From Brevundimonas intermedia (GTDB taxonomy: Bacteria; Pseudomonadota; Alphaproteobacteria; Caulobacterales; Caulobacteraceae), in assembly GCF_027922165.1 (NCBI RefSeq), contig NZ_BSFD01000002.1, positions 62,001 to 126,000 on the forward strand: a DNA stretch of 64,000 bases, in the 5' to 3' direction. Made by a program: the position numbers and the translations under genes. The notes beneath the pieces were generated by a model. That model did not search any database. It was given only the letters and a program-made list of their open reading frames with translations, and was not told where the DNA came from. Shown piece after piece: positions 51,144 to 59,858 of the stretch; the stretch's first letter is position 1; each line of letters begins with the position of its first letter.

Positions 51144-51160
51144 CGTAAAGGATTCATAAA
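51144..51160 (-). promoter_or_regulatory. KdpE-like operator upstream of the kdp operon
   Basis: On the minus strand the site reads TTTATG, AATCC, TTTACG, followed by CCC. The Escherichia coli KdpE site is TTTATA-N5-TTTACA, also followed by CCCC, so spacing and both half-sites match with two changes. It lies about 80 bases before the first kdp ORF. Confidence 0.6.
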
Positions 51161-51164
51161 ATCC

Positions 51165-51291
51165 CCCCTCTTCTAGAACGAGGAATTTCAGATAAGAGGA
51201 AGGTCCGGGCCTTTGCGGGCGCCCGGAGTCGGCGGCTCCGGCCGTCCAAGTCCCGCTCCATCCGCACTTTCGTGCGGCAAGGAGCGCGAGC
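51165..51291 (+). promoter_or_regulatory. Structured 5' leader of chrA
   Basis: Three inverted repeats follow each other in the plus direction: CCTCTT...AAGAGG (about 51167-51200), CCGGGC...GCCCGG (about 51207-51228), and CCGCAC TTTC GTGCGG, a perfect six-base stem ending just before the AAGGAG ribosome-binding site. The last hairpin could mask or expose the ribosome-binding site. Chromate-gene leaders with conserved RNA motifs are known in alphaproteobacteria, but I could not match a named motif. Confidence 0.45.
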
Positions 51292-52533
51292 ATGTCTCAT
51301 CCTTCCCCGCCTGACCCAAACCTCGTCCAACCCGAGCCGTCCCCGCCTCCGCTGTCATACAGCGCCCTGTTCCTGCGCTTTCTGAAGTTCGGAGCCCTGG
51401 CCTTCGGCGGCCCGGTCGCCCAGATCGCCATGCTTCGTCGCGAACTGGTCGAAGAAGAAGCCTGGATGTCCGGCCAACGATTCAACCGGCTGCTGGCGGT
51501 CATGCAGGTATTGCCGGGACCTGAGGCCCACGAGCTCTGCGTCCATCTCGGCATGAGAGCCAAGGGACGATGGGGCGGGGTCTTGGCGGGACTCGGCTTC
51601 ATGTTGCCGGGCTTTGTGCTGATGATGATCCTGTCGTGGCTCTACTTCCGCATCGACTTCGACAACGCCTGGATCGGCGCCGGTTTCCTCGGTGTTCAGG
51701 CCGCTGTGGTCGCCCTGATCCTGCGGGCCGTCCACCGGATCGGACAGCATATCCTCATCGACCGCTGGCTGTCGGGCGTAGGCCTCGCCTGCGCCGCCGC
51801 CACCCTGGCCGGCGTCAGCTTCTGGATCACCCTACCCGCCGCAGGGATCGCCTACGCCCTGGCGGTCTCGGGTCGGCGAGGATGGGCGCTCGGCATAGCC
51901 GCCCTCGTCGTGGCCGTCGCTGTCGCCGCCCGACTGTCGGCGCCAGGCCCCATCGCCAGGGCGTCGCTCGATTTCGTCGTCACCTCCCCGGGGGCCGTGG
52001 CCCCATGGATCCTGTTCCTGTCGGGGCTGAAGGCCGGGCTCCTGACCTTCGGCGGCGCCTATACCGCCATCCCGTTCCTGCGCAACGACGCCACTGCCCA
52101 GGGCTGGATGGGAGACGGGCAGTTCCTCGACGGTCTCGCCCTGTCCGGCGTTCTGCCCGCGCCGCTGATCATCTTTTCGACCTTCGTCGGCTATGTCGCC
52201 GGAGGTCCGCTCGGCGCGCTCGCCATCACCGCCGGCGTCTTCATGCCCGCTTTCGCCTTCTCCCTGGTCTTCTATGATCGACTGGAGGCGGTCGTCGAGA
52301 TGGATGGCGTGAAGGCCCTGCTGGAAGGCGTCGCGGCCGGCGTCGTCGGCCTGATCGCCGTCACCGCGCTGCAACTGGTCATCAGCCTCTTCACACCGTT
52401 GAGCCAGACTGCGGTTCTGGGGACGATCCTCGCGGCGGCCTTCACTGCCAACTGGTTCTGGAAGAGCAAGCTCGCGCCGCCGGTCATCCTTGCGGCGGCA
52501 GGCTTGGTCGGGGTCCTGCTTCTCCGCGTCTGA
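51292..52533 (+). CDS. chrA: Chromate transporter ChrA (two-domain)
   Basis: 413 residues, ATG behind AAGGAG. About ten to twelve TM helices with two homologous CHR halves; each begins with the signature (FLKFGALAFGGPVAQIAML at about 28 and LKAGLLTFGGAYTAIPFLR at about 244). In the family, ChrA exports chromate or takes up sulfate-like oxyanions. Residues such as PGPEAHELCVHLG replace the usual PGP...A loop variant. Lone chrA next to kdp is noteworthy; no chrB gene is visible. Confidence 0.93.
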   Translation: MSHPSPPDPNLVQPEPSPPPLSYSALFLRFLKFGALAFGGPVAQIAMLRRELVEEEAWMSGQRFNRLLAVMQVLPGPEAHELCVHLGMRAKGRWGGVLAGLGFMLPGFVLMMILSWLYFRIDFDNAWIGAGFLGVQAAVVALILRAVHRIGQHILIDRWLSGVGLACAAATLAGVSFWITLPAAGIAYALAVSGRRGWALGIAALVVAVAVAARLSAPGPIARASLDFVVTSPGAVAPWILFLSGLKAGLLTFGGAYTAIPFLRNDATAQGWMGDGQFLDGLALSGVLPAPLIIFSTFVGYVAGGPLGALAITAGVFMPAFAFSLVFYDRLEAVVEMDGVKALLEGVAAGVVGLIAVTALQLVISLFTPLSQTAVLGTILAAAFTANWFWKSKLAPPVILAAAGLVGVLLLRV

Positions 52534-52915
52534 GCACGCGTCAGAGTGTTTCGACGGCCAAGGCGCGGGGCGTCGCCCCGGGAGTCATGTCCACAGCATG
52601 GCCCACTCTTGTATGGGGCCGGGATCATGGCGGTATGGGCGCGACGCGGCTAGAATCGGACCGTCTGGGCGGTTGATCCCGGTCGGACACCACAGTTCGG
52701 GCTACGCCGTCCACCCCCACATTGACCTGCTGCTGGTCCTCTTGAACGCTCGGGAAGTAGTCGAGATCAGCAAAAGCGCCGTAAGCCCGAACGGCGCGAA
52801 TTTCACATCTCTTCCCCAACCCACAAACCGTTATGCTATAACGCCCGAAACAAGGCTCGCAAGCCTCGCAATTCCATCCTCAATTGCGTGCTTAGGTATT
52901 AGAGCGGGAACTCAG
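52534..52915. other. 382-bp gene-free stretch between chrA and the VIT gene
   Basis: No convincing gene. A GC hairpin (CGGGGC GTC GCCCCG, 52566-52580) lies shortly after chrA but lacks a U-run. An imperfect larger palindrome has arms CCGGGATCA (52619-52627) and TGATCCCGG (52674-52682). The last 120 bp are lower in GC and contain TTATGCTATAAC, a possible -10 region for the next gene. A frame stays open upstream of the VIT start but has no recognisable protein. Confidence 0.5.
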
Positions 52916-53605
52916 ATGGCTCACAGAGAATCCCATCGGGTCGATCGCGTCGGCTGGCTTAGGGCGGCGGTGCTCGGCGCCAACGACGGGCTGGTGTCCA
53001 CCGCCAGTCTGGTGGTCGGGGTTGCGGCGGCGGCGGCCAGTCATGGCGGCATTCTTGTCGCCGGGATCGCTGGACTTGCGGCGGGGGCGATGTCGATGGC
53101 GGCCGGGGAATATGTCTCCGTCAGCTCTCAGTCGGACACCGAGAAGGCCGATCTGGCTCGCGAGGCGACCGAGCTTGCCGGCGATCACGACGCGGAGCTG
53201 CGAGAACTGGCCGGAATATACGTCGGGCGCGGGGTGGCCCCGGAGCTGGCGGCCGAGGTGGCGCAGCAGATGATGACCCATGACGCTCTCGGCGCCCACG
53301 CGCGTGACGAGTTGGGCATTTCCGAAATCACCACTGCGCGCCCCATCCAAGCGGCGTTGACCTCGGCCGTGACGTTCTCGGCAGGCGCGGCGCTGCCGCT
53401 GATCGTCGCGGCCGTCGCCCCTATGCCAGATTTGTCTCTCTGGGTCGCAGGGTCGGCGCTGATAGGCTTGGCCGTACTGGGCGCCTTGGGGGCAAGGGTC
53501 GGAGGCGCGCCGGTCGGACGGTCCGTCGTTCGCGTGGTCTTTTGGGGCGCGCTCGCGATGGCCATAACCGCCGGTGTGGGCCGGATGTTCGGCGTCGCGG
53601 CCTGA
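52916..53605 (+). CDS. VIT1/CCC1-family transporter
   Basis: 229 residues. Starts MAHRESHRVDRVGWLRAAVLGANDGLVSTASLV, the family N-terminus with the metal-conducting GANDGLVS motif in TM1, followed by a second helix (GLAAGAMSMAAGEYVSVSSQ), a charged cytosolic metal-binding loop rich in Glu/Asp (about 65-140), and three C-terminal helices. Members export iron or manganese from the cytoplasm. The frame is open upstream, but the ATG at 52916 fits the family. Its stop abuts the convergent receptor gene. Confidence 0.92.
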   Translation: MAHRESHRVDRVGWLRAAVLGANDGLVSTASLVVGVAAAAASHGGILVAGIAGLAAGAMSMAAGEYVSVSSQSDTEKADLAREATELAGDHDAELRELAGIYVGRGVAPELAAEVAQQMMTHDALGAHARDELGISEITTARPIQAALTSAVTFSAGAALPLIVAAVAPMPDLSLWVAGSALIGLAVLGALGARVGGAPVGRSVVRVVFWGALAMAITAGVGRMFGVAA

Positions 53606-55978
53606 TCAGAACCGCGCCGTCAGCGCCAGACGTGCGGTGACCGGCCTTTGCGGCGTGCTGATGTCGCCAGAGGCGTAGAAGGGATTGCCGAAGGCGAAGG
53701 TGTCGTCGCTGCGATCGAACAGATTGTCGATGGACGCCCGAACGCCCCAACGGCCGATCTCGGCGTTGACGCCGAGCCGGCTGGTCAGATAGCCGGCCGA
53801 AGCCCCGACCGATGTCGGCGACAGGGCGATATCGGTGGGGCCGACATAGCCCAGGCGCAGTTCGGAGCGCACGGTCGCGCGCGCCAGCCGGGCCTCATGG
53901 ACCAGACCGGCCTGGACGCTGAAGTCGGCGACGGCCGGCAGACGGGTGTCTGACCCCAGGGCGAAGGCCGGATCGGGCCGCGTCAGTTCGGGATCATTGA
54001 CCACCGCGTGGCCATCCAGGGTCCAGCCCCCAAGCCGCCACTCCATTTCGCCTTCAATTCCCGAGTTCCGCCCGTCCCCGAGATTGGCGGTGAAGGGCAG
54101 GCCTCGCGCATCGAAGCGGTCAGACTGGATGTCGCTCCAATTCGCGACGAAGACGGCGGCGCGTCCCCGCAGCCGCCCGTTCAGAAGACGGAAGCGCGCG
54201 CCCAGCTCGCCGGCGACCATCTCGTCGGACCGGACCTTGCGCGCAGGCTGCTGACCGCCATCGCCGAGTGTTCCCGCGTTGAAGCCCGGTCCGCGATAGC
54301 CCTCCGTCGCCAGGGCGTAGAAGACGAAGGGTCCTTGATCGTATTCCAGCACCAGACGCGGGGCGATATCGACCAGGGCCTCGTCGCCCGCGAACCTTTC
54401 CAGCGCCCCCTCGGTCTCGCTGCTATGCTCGACGCCGATGCGAAACAGGCGGGCGCCGACGGTAAGCTTCACATGGTCGGCCAAGCGATAGACCGCATCG
54501 CCGAACAGGGCGGCTTCGTCGACGTGGTCGCGGCGATGCTGGATGAGGACCGCAGTTCCGCCCTGTCCGTCCGACACCGCAACGGTCCGGTTATGGGTAT
54601 ATTCCGAAAAGAAGAGTCCCACGCTCCAGCTCAGGCGCGCGCCCCGATCACCGTTGAGACGAATCTCATGCACGGAAGCCGACAGATCGTCGGATTGATC
54701 CAGAGCCGCCGTACCCGCTAGGCCGAACATCGCCGCCGCAGGGGTCGCATCGTAACGGGCGTCCAGTCCGTGCGACTGAACGCTGGAAGACGCGCGCAGG
54801 CGCGCCCAGCCCAGGTCCCCGTTCACCGAGCCCCAGACCCCGTCGAAGTCGTTACGGCTGGGCTCCCTCAGGCTGCGACGCCGGGCGTAGCGGGCGTCGC
54901 CCCCCAGAGTCGCATACTGACTGTCGTCGATATCGAGGGTCTGGGCCAGAAAACCCGCCCGCAGGGTCCAGGCCGGACTGACGCTCCACAGGGCCGCAGC
55001 TCTCAAGCCCTGGCGGTGCATGCCGCCACTGTTCTGTAGGCCCAGGGCCAGATCATCGACATAGCCGCCGACGGTCTCGTCATAGCCGACCAGCCGCACG
55101 GCGAGACGGTCGCTCAACACCGGCGCATTGATCATCAGTTCGACCGCATCGCTGGACGCGCCGCCGGATGTCAGAGCCGATTCTATCGTGGCGCGTCCGT
55201 AGACGCCGCCGAGGTCCGGCGCTCGGGTCACCACCTGCACCACTCCGCCCATGGAGCCCGCGCCATAGAGGGCGCCTTGCGGCCCTCGCAACACCTCGAC
55301 CCGTTCGATGTCGGCAAGCCTCAATGCCGGGTCGGGCGCGTCATAGGTCAGACGGACATCGTCGAGATACAGACCGACGAGGCTCTGCGCCTGCCCCGCC
55401 ACCGGGCCGTCCGCCATGCCGCGAATAAACACCTTGTCGCGCCCCGGTCCCAGGTTCGTCACCGTCAGCCCGGACACGCGCGCGGCGACGTCACTGAGGT
55501 CGGTCGCCCCCGCCCGCTCCAGCATCACGCCGTCAAGCGAGGACAGGCCGTAGGGCGCGCGCGACAACAGCAGATTGTCGGTCCGGGCAGCGGTCACCAC
55601 GACCTCGTCCAGCATCGTCGGAAGGGCGGCGGGCGCCGCTGGAACGGGCCGCGTCACGACGGGCGCAGGCGACGCGAGACGGACGATCCGCCAGGCTCCG
55701 ACGCCGACTCGGCTGGCGACGCAGTGTGTGCCCAGCGTCAGTCGGGACAGAGCGGCGTCGAGGGACAGGCGCCCGCGAACGCCCCGGCTGGGACCGCACC
55801 GCTCGGCGCCTGACACGTCGATGTTGACACCCGCTTGAAGTCCGAAGTCGAGCAGGGCGGTCCGCAGCGGCTGCGGCGCCACCGACACCTCGACCCGCGA
55901 ATGATCCTGGGCCTGGGCCGCCATAGGCGCCGCCGCTCCTAAAACGAAGACGAGGGCGCTGAAACTGGCTCTTACCAA
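53606..55978 (-). CDS. TonB-dependent receptor with N-terminal STN signalling domain
   Basis: 790 residues. The signal peptide (cleaved near AQAQ) is followed by an STN domain (about 28-100: VSVAPQPLRTALLDFGLQAG, LDAALSRLTLGT), a linker, a TonB-box-like VVVTAART, a plug (about 130-250, with FIRGMADG and GPQGALYGAGSMGGVVQ), and a barrel ending in RLALTARF. STN domains touch a FecR-type anti-sigma factor, and the two genes upstream encode exactly FecR and an ECF sigma. The ligand is unknown. Confidence 0.93.
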   Translation of the reverse strand: MVRASFSALVFVLGAAAPMAAQAQDHSRVEVSVAPQPLRTALLDFGLQAGVNIDVSGAERCGPSRGVRGRLSLDAALSRLTLGTHCVASRVGVGAWRIVRLASPAPVVTRPVPAAPAALPTMLDEVVVTAARTDNLLLSRAPYGLSSLDGVMLERAGATDLSDVAARVSGLTVTNLGPGRDKVFIRGMADGPVAGQAQSLVGLYLDDVRLTYDAPDPALRLADIERVEVLRGPQGALYGAGSMGGVVQVVTRAPDLGGVYGRATIESALTSGGASSDAVELMINAPVLSDRLAVRLVGYDETVGGYVDDLALGLQNSGGMHRQGLRAAALWSVSPAWTLRAGFLAQTLDIDDSQYATLGGDARYARRRSLREPSRNDFDGVWGSVNGDLGWARLRASSSVQSHGLDARYDATPAAAMFGLAGTAALDQSDDLSASVHEIRLNGDRGARLSWSVGLFFSEYTHNRTVAVSDGQGGTAVLIQHRRDHVDEAALFGDAVYRLADHVKLTVGARLFRIGVEHSSETEGALERFAGDEALVDIAPRLVLEYDQGPFVFYALATEGYRGPGFNAGTLGDGGQQPARKVRSDEMVAGELGARFRLLNGRLRGRAAVFVANWSDIQSDRFDARGLPFTANLGDGRNSGIEGEMEWRLGGWTLDGHAVVNDPELTRPDPAFALGSDTRLPAVADFSVQAGLVHEARLARATVRSELRLGYVGPTDIALSPTSVGASAGYLTSRLGVNAEIGRWGVRASIDNLFDRSDDTFAFGNPFYASGDISTPQRPVTARLALTARF

Positions 55979-55999
55979 GGGGCGACGTCCGAAGCGGGT

Positions 56000-56971
56000 T
56001 CAACGTCGTTCTAGACGAACCCCCTGCGGCCCGCGAGTCGCCTTGATGGGCAGGAAGCGCTCGAGCCGGCCGATCACCGCCGTTTCGTCGTCCAGCACCA
56101 GCACACCGGAGAAGCGCAGGTTCGCCGCATCCGGCGCCACCGTCACCGGCGTGGCGAAGGCCCGGCTGAGATCGGCGGCGATCTCGCTCAACGGTTTATC
56201 GTCATATGCGCGCCGCCCCCGAGTCCAGGCGGCGGCAGTGCGGACATCGACCGGCGCCACAGTCATCCGATCGTCGGCGTCGGCGCGTCGAACCGCCTGA
56301 CCCACCGTGAGCCGAACCTTGCGACCGGACCGGTCCAGATCGCCGACTTCCACGACCCCGCGCAGCACCGAGACCTCCGTCTCCTGGGCCGACCGGCGGA
56401 TGTTGAAGGCCGTGCCGACCACCCGGACCTGGCTTTCACCGACATCGATCAGGAAGGGCCGCCCGGCGTCGTGCGCGACATCGAACACCGCCTCGGCCTG
56501 ATCCATGTGCACCAGCCGCCTTCCCAGTTCCATCTTCACCGACAGGGTCGATCCGCCATTGATCTGAAGCCGCGATCCATCCTCCAACGCCACCGTCCGG
56601 GTTTCGCCGGGCGCAGTCTGATAGACGACGGTCGGCGCCGACTGCAGCAGAGGCGCCAGGAACACGGCCGCCGCGAGCGCAGCCGCCATCGCCGGGGCCG
56701 CAACCATCCAACGCCGGTCGATGCCCTTACGGCGCTCGCGATGAGCCGCCAGATCGACCACGGGCGAGGCTTGGGCGTGGACCAGGTGATCCGTCGCCGC
56801 CCAAAGCCCCTCAGCCTCATCGAAGGCGCGACGATGGGCAAGGTCTGCACTCAGCCAGGCTGCGGCCGCGTCCAAGTCTTCGACCGTCACGTCATCGGCG
56901 CGCAGACGCACGACCCAGGCGGCGGCCTGGGCGGCGATCTCCTCGTCCTTGATGACGGCGTCCTGGGTCAT
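56000..56971 (-). CDS. FecR-family anti-sigma regulator
   Basis: 323 residues. DUF4880 at the N-terminus (about 8-60; AAAWVVRLRADD, AAWLSADLAHRRAFDEAEGLWAA), one TM helix (about 93-113) and a periplasmic FecR domain (GETRTVALEDGSRLQINGGS, VVGTAFNIRR, VLRGVVEV), then a C-terminal STN-like region. In the Fec paradigm it senses the receptor STN domain and controls its ECF sigma. It lies 85 bp after the sigma gene and 21 bp before the receptor. Confidence 0.93.
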   Translation of the reverse strand: MTQDAVIKDEEIAAQAAAWVVRLRADDVTVEDLDAAAAWLSADLAHRRAFDEAEGLWAATDHLVHAQASPVVDLAAHRERRKGIDRRWMVAAPAMAAALAAAVFLAPLLQSAPTVVYQTAPGETRTVALEDGSRLQINGGSTLSVKMELGRRLVHMDQAEAVFDVAHDAGRPFLIDVGESQVRVVGTAFNIRRSAQETEVSVLRGVVEVGDLDRSGRKVRLTVGQAVRRADADDRMTVAPVDVRTAAAWTRGRRAYDDKPLSEIAADLSRAFATPVTVAPDAANLRFSGVLVLDDETAVIGRLERFLPIKATRGPQGVRLERR

Positions 56972-57056
56972 GATCCGGTCCGGGCCCGAAGGGGCTTCGA
57001 GGGAGAGACGACGCGGTCGCGCCGCACCCTCAATGAAAAATGGCGAAATCGCGTCT

Positions 57057-57578
57057 TCATGGCCAACCGACCCTGAGCAGCAGGTCTTTTAGAGAGGCCG
57101 AGATATATTTCTCGACGGCGCTGCGCGACACGCCCATCCGCTCGGCCACCTCGGCCTGGCTCAGTCCGGCCATCTTGTGCAGACGAAAAGCCTCCGCGGC
57201 TTTGGGCGGCATCCGGTCGATGGCGGCGACGACCTTCTCCAGCTTCAGCCGCGCCCAGACCGCGTCCTCGGCCGATGGCGCGTCTTCAGCGTCTCCGGCG
57301 TCGTCGACGACCGCAGCGCGGCGCCATTCCAGATCGCGAGCCCCCGCACGACGCTGCGCCTTTGAGGCGTCCAGGGCCAGGTTGGCCGCCATGCGATAGA
57401 GGAAGGCCTGTGGGTGACGCACCTCGGCCGCCGCATCGTCCGTCATCGACTGGAGCCGTAGCCAAACATCCTGCGCCAAATCTTCGGCCGTGGCGGAAGA
57501 CCCGGTGCGCGCCGTGAGGAAGCGGACCAGCGCCGGCCGCGCCTCAAGCCAAGCGTCCGCCAGCCCCTGTCGAGCCAT
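57057..57578 (-). CDS. ECF RNA polymerase sigma factor (FecI-type)
   Basis: 173 residues from ATG 57578 (MARQGLADAWLEARPALVRFL). Region 2 includes SATAEDLAQDVWLRL and YRMAANLALDASK; region 4 is LSQAEVAERMGVSRSAVEKYISASLK. No region 3, as usual for ECF sigmas. Open frame upstream extends to 57794, but the extra N-terminus is not family-like; a GTG at 57620 is an alternative. Divergent from the six-gene cluster, sharing a 164-bp promoter gap. Confidence 0.92.
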   Translation of the reverse strand: MARQGLADAWLEARPALVRFLTARTGSSATAEDLAQDVWLRLQSMTDDAAAEVRHPQAFLYRMAANLALDASKAQRRAGARDLEWRRAAVVDDAGDAEDAPSAEDAVWARLKLEKVVAAIDRMPPKAAEAFRLHKMAGLSQAEVAERMGVSRSAVEKYISASLKDLLLRVGWP

Positions 57579-57742
57579 CGGGCTCGGGTCGTTTTGCGAG
57601 GGGCCAGGGGGAGAGTTCACCGGCGCATGGTGGGTCGCTGCGCCGCCTGCGGCAACCGCGTTTGCGGCCTCGGAAGATTTTTTTGTGGGAGCCGCCGCGT
57701 GGCGTCGTCTCTGGCCCACAGACCCTTTGGTCCGAGGCCCGT

Positions 57743-58429
57743 ATGTTTCCACTCCGCTCGCCCCAAGACGCCGATCCCGCCCGGCGCCGATCACGCCGGA
57801 CCCTGTCGTCGCGCATCATCCGCTTCGACGACCCGTGCAGACAAGAGCGACGCCGTGTCGAACAATTCATCGAGGCCGCCTACGCCAAGGCCTACGGCGG
57901 TCAAATCCAGGCCCACTTCCCCACCTTGATGAGCGTGCAGGACGAGGCGGGCGTCATCTACGCCGCCGTCGGCTTTCGGCATGCGGCGGAAGCGCCCCTC
58001 TATCTCGAACAATATCTGGACGGCCCGGTCGAGGCGGTGCTGGGTCAGGCCGTCGGCGCCGTCATTGCCCGCGCTCAGGTGGTTGAGATCGGCAGCCTGG
58101 CCTCCAGCGGACGCGGCGCGACGGTCTTTCTGTTCGCGGCCATGGCGCATCACCTGCAGACGGCGGGGCTGAGGTTCGCCGTCGCCACCGCCACCGACGA
58201 ACTGCGACGCATCTTCTACAAGGCCGGTCTGGGCGCGCTTCAACTCGCCCGAGCCGATCCTGAAAGGCTGGCGGACGGCGGCGGCAGTTGGGGCGCCTAC
58301 TATCAGGCCGACCCCGTCGTGCTAGCCGGGTCGATCGACGCCGCGACCGACCCGCTGGACCATTTCTCCGAAACCGACCCGGTCGGGCGCGCAGTCCGCA
58401 CCCGCCTTCACTACGAGGATCGCTCATGA
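57743..58429 (+). CDS. Thermostable-hemolysin family protein (GNAT-like fold)
   Basis: 228 residues from ATG 57743. Family motifs: AHFPTLMSVQDEAGVIYAA, GFRHAAEAPLYLEQYLDGPVE, VVEIGSLASSGRG, ATATDELRRIFYKAGLG and GSWGAYYQADPVVLAGSI. The family is named after Vibrio delta-VPH, but its fold resembles acyltransferases of the GNAT/autoinducer-synthase type, and members often neighbour an AMP ligase, so an acyl-transfer role is possible. A hemolytic role is not implied. The stop overlaps the AMP-ligase start (ATGA). Confidence 0.88.
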   Translation: MFPLRSPQDADPARRRSRRTLSSRIIRFDDPCRQERRRVEQFIEAAYAKAYGGQIQAHFPTLMSVQDEAGVIYAAVGFRHAAEAPLYLEQYLDGPVEAVLGQAVGAVIARAQVVEIGSLASSGRGATVFLFAAMAHHLQTAGLRFAVATATDELRRIFYKAGLGALQLARADPERLADGGGSWGAYYQADPVVLAGSIDAATDPLDHFSETDPVGRAVRTRLHYEDRS

Positions 58430-59850
58430 GCGCCGTTCTGGACGCCCTGTCGCATCGCGCCCGCACGACGCCCGACGATGTCGTCGTCAGTTGGAGCGGC
58501 GGATCGCTGACAGCCGCCGAGCTCCTGGCCGAGGTCGGCCGTATGGCCGCAAAGCTCGCCGACGACGGCTCGCCTGTCGGCGTTCTGCTGGACAACGGCC
58601 CCGCCTGGGTCATCGTCGATCTGGCCCTCGCGCTAACCCAGCGCCCCAGCGTGCCGATCCCGCCCTTCTTCACGGCCGCCCAGCGCGATCACGCCTTGGC
58701 GGACGCCGGCGCTGGCCTGCTGATCACATTGGGCGGACCCGACGACATGGCGATGGAAGGCGGACATGTTCGCCTCACGCCGACCGGCCTGCCTTCGCGC
58801 GCGCTCCACCCCGGCACGGCCAAGATCACCTACACCTCCGGCTCGACCGGCGCGCCAAAGGGCGTGTGCCTGTCGCAGAACCAGATGGAGGCGGTCGCCG
58901 CCTCCTTGGTCGCGGTGCTGGGCCGGGATCGCGCGGGGCTGCACCTGCCGGTCCTGCCTCTCGCGGTGCTGCTCGAGAATGTCGCCGGTCTCTACGCCAC
59001 CTTGCTGGCCGGCGGGCGCTATCATGCGGCCGGCCTTTCCGAAGTCGGCATGGGCGAGGCCTTCCGCCCCGACGTCGCACGCCTGCTGACCACCGTGGCC
59101 CAGACCGGCGCGACGACCCTGATCCTGGTGCCCGAACTGCTGCGCGGCCTGATCGCGGCCCAGGGCGCGATGCGGCTGGATCATCGGCTGGAGATGATCG
59201 CGGTTGGGGGCGCGCGCGTCGCTCCGACCCTGCTGGAGGCGGCCGAGACTGTCGGCCTGCCCGTGGTCGAAGGCTATGGTCTCAGCGAATGCGCTTCGGT
59301 CGTCGCCCTGAACACCCCCGACGACGCCCGTCCCGGCGCCGTGGGTCGGCCCCTGCCCCATCTGACGGTCGCCCTGGCCGAAGACGGGGAAATCCTGGTC
59401 TCGCCGCATCTCTTCCTCGGCTACGTCGGCGGTGAGCCCGCGCCCGAGATGCTTCGCACCGGCGACATCGGCAGCTTCGACGCCGACGGGCGGCTAAGGA
59501 TCGCGGGCCGCAAGGCCAACACCCTGATCACCGCCTTCGGCCGCAACGTCGCGCCCGAATGGGTCGAGAGCGAGCTTCTGGCCGAGCCTCAGATCCTTCA
59601 AGCCATGGTGATGGGCGAGGCGCAGGCCGCCCTGTCGGCCTTGATCGTGCCGATGCCCGGCGTTGACCCGGCTCAGGTCGAGGCCGCCGTGACCCGCGCC
59701 AATGCGCGTCTGCCGCACTACGCCCACGTCACCGACTGGCGTCTGGTCCAGCCTTTCGATCCGGCCGCCGGCCAGGTGACCGCCAACGGTCGTCCGCGTC
59801 GCGAGACCCTTCGCCGCGCCTACGCGCCCTCCCATTCCGAAGCCGCCTGA
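58426..59850 (+). CDS. AMP-binding acyl-CoA/acyl-adenylate ligase
   Basis: 474 residues. Adenylation motifs: A3 TYTSGSTGAPKGVCLS (about 132-147), A5 VEGYGLSECASVV, A7 MLRTGDIG and A8-like GRLRIAGRKANTL, plus a final GQVTANGRPRRETLRR with the catalytic Lys position occupied by Asn or Arg. The last feature should be checked because A10 Lys is normally needed for adenylation. It activates a carboxylic acid, probably fatty, with ATP. Shorter than typical FadD (about 560). Confidence 0.92.
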   Translation: MSAVLDALSHRARTTPDDVVVSWSGGSLTAAELLAEVGRMAAKLADDGSPVGVLLDNGPAWVIVDLALALTQRPSVPIPPFFTAAQRDHALADAGAGLLITLGGPDDMAMEGGHVRLTPTGLPSRALHPGTAKITYTSGSTGAPKGVCLSQNQMEAVAASLVAVLGRDRAGLHLPVLPLAVLLENVAGLYATLLAGGRYHAAGLSEVGMGEAFRPDVARLLTTVAQTGATTLILVPELLRGLIAAQGAMRLDHRLEMIAVGGARVAPTLLEAAETVGLPVVEGYGLSECASVVALNTPDDARPGAVGRPLPHLTVALAEDGEILVSPHLFLGYVGGEPAPEMLRTGDIGSFDADGRLRIAGRKANTLITAFGRNVAPEWVESELLAEPQILQAMVMGEAQAALSALIVPMPGVDPAQVEAAVTRANARLPHYAHVTDWRLVQPFDPAAGQVTANGRPRRETLRRAYAPSHSEAA

Positions 59851-59858
59851 GAGTTCAC

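Noticed and set aside
52490..52915. Upstream extension of the VIT-family reading frame
   Set aside because: The family begins at 52916; the extension shows no recognisable domain and overlaps the end of chrA.
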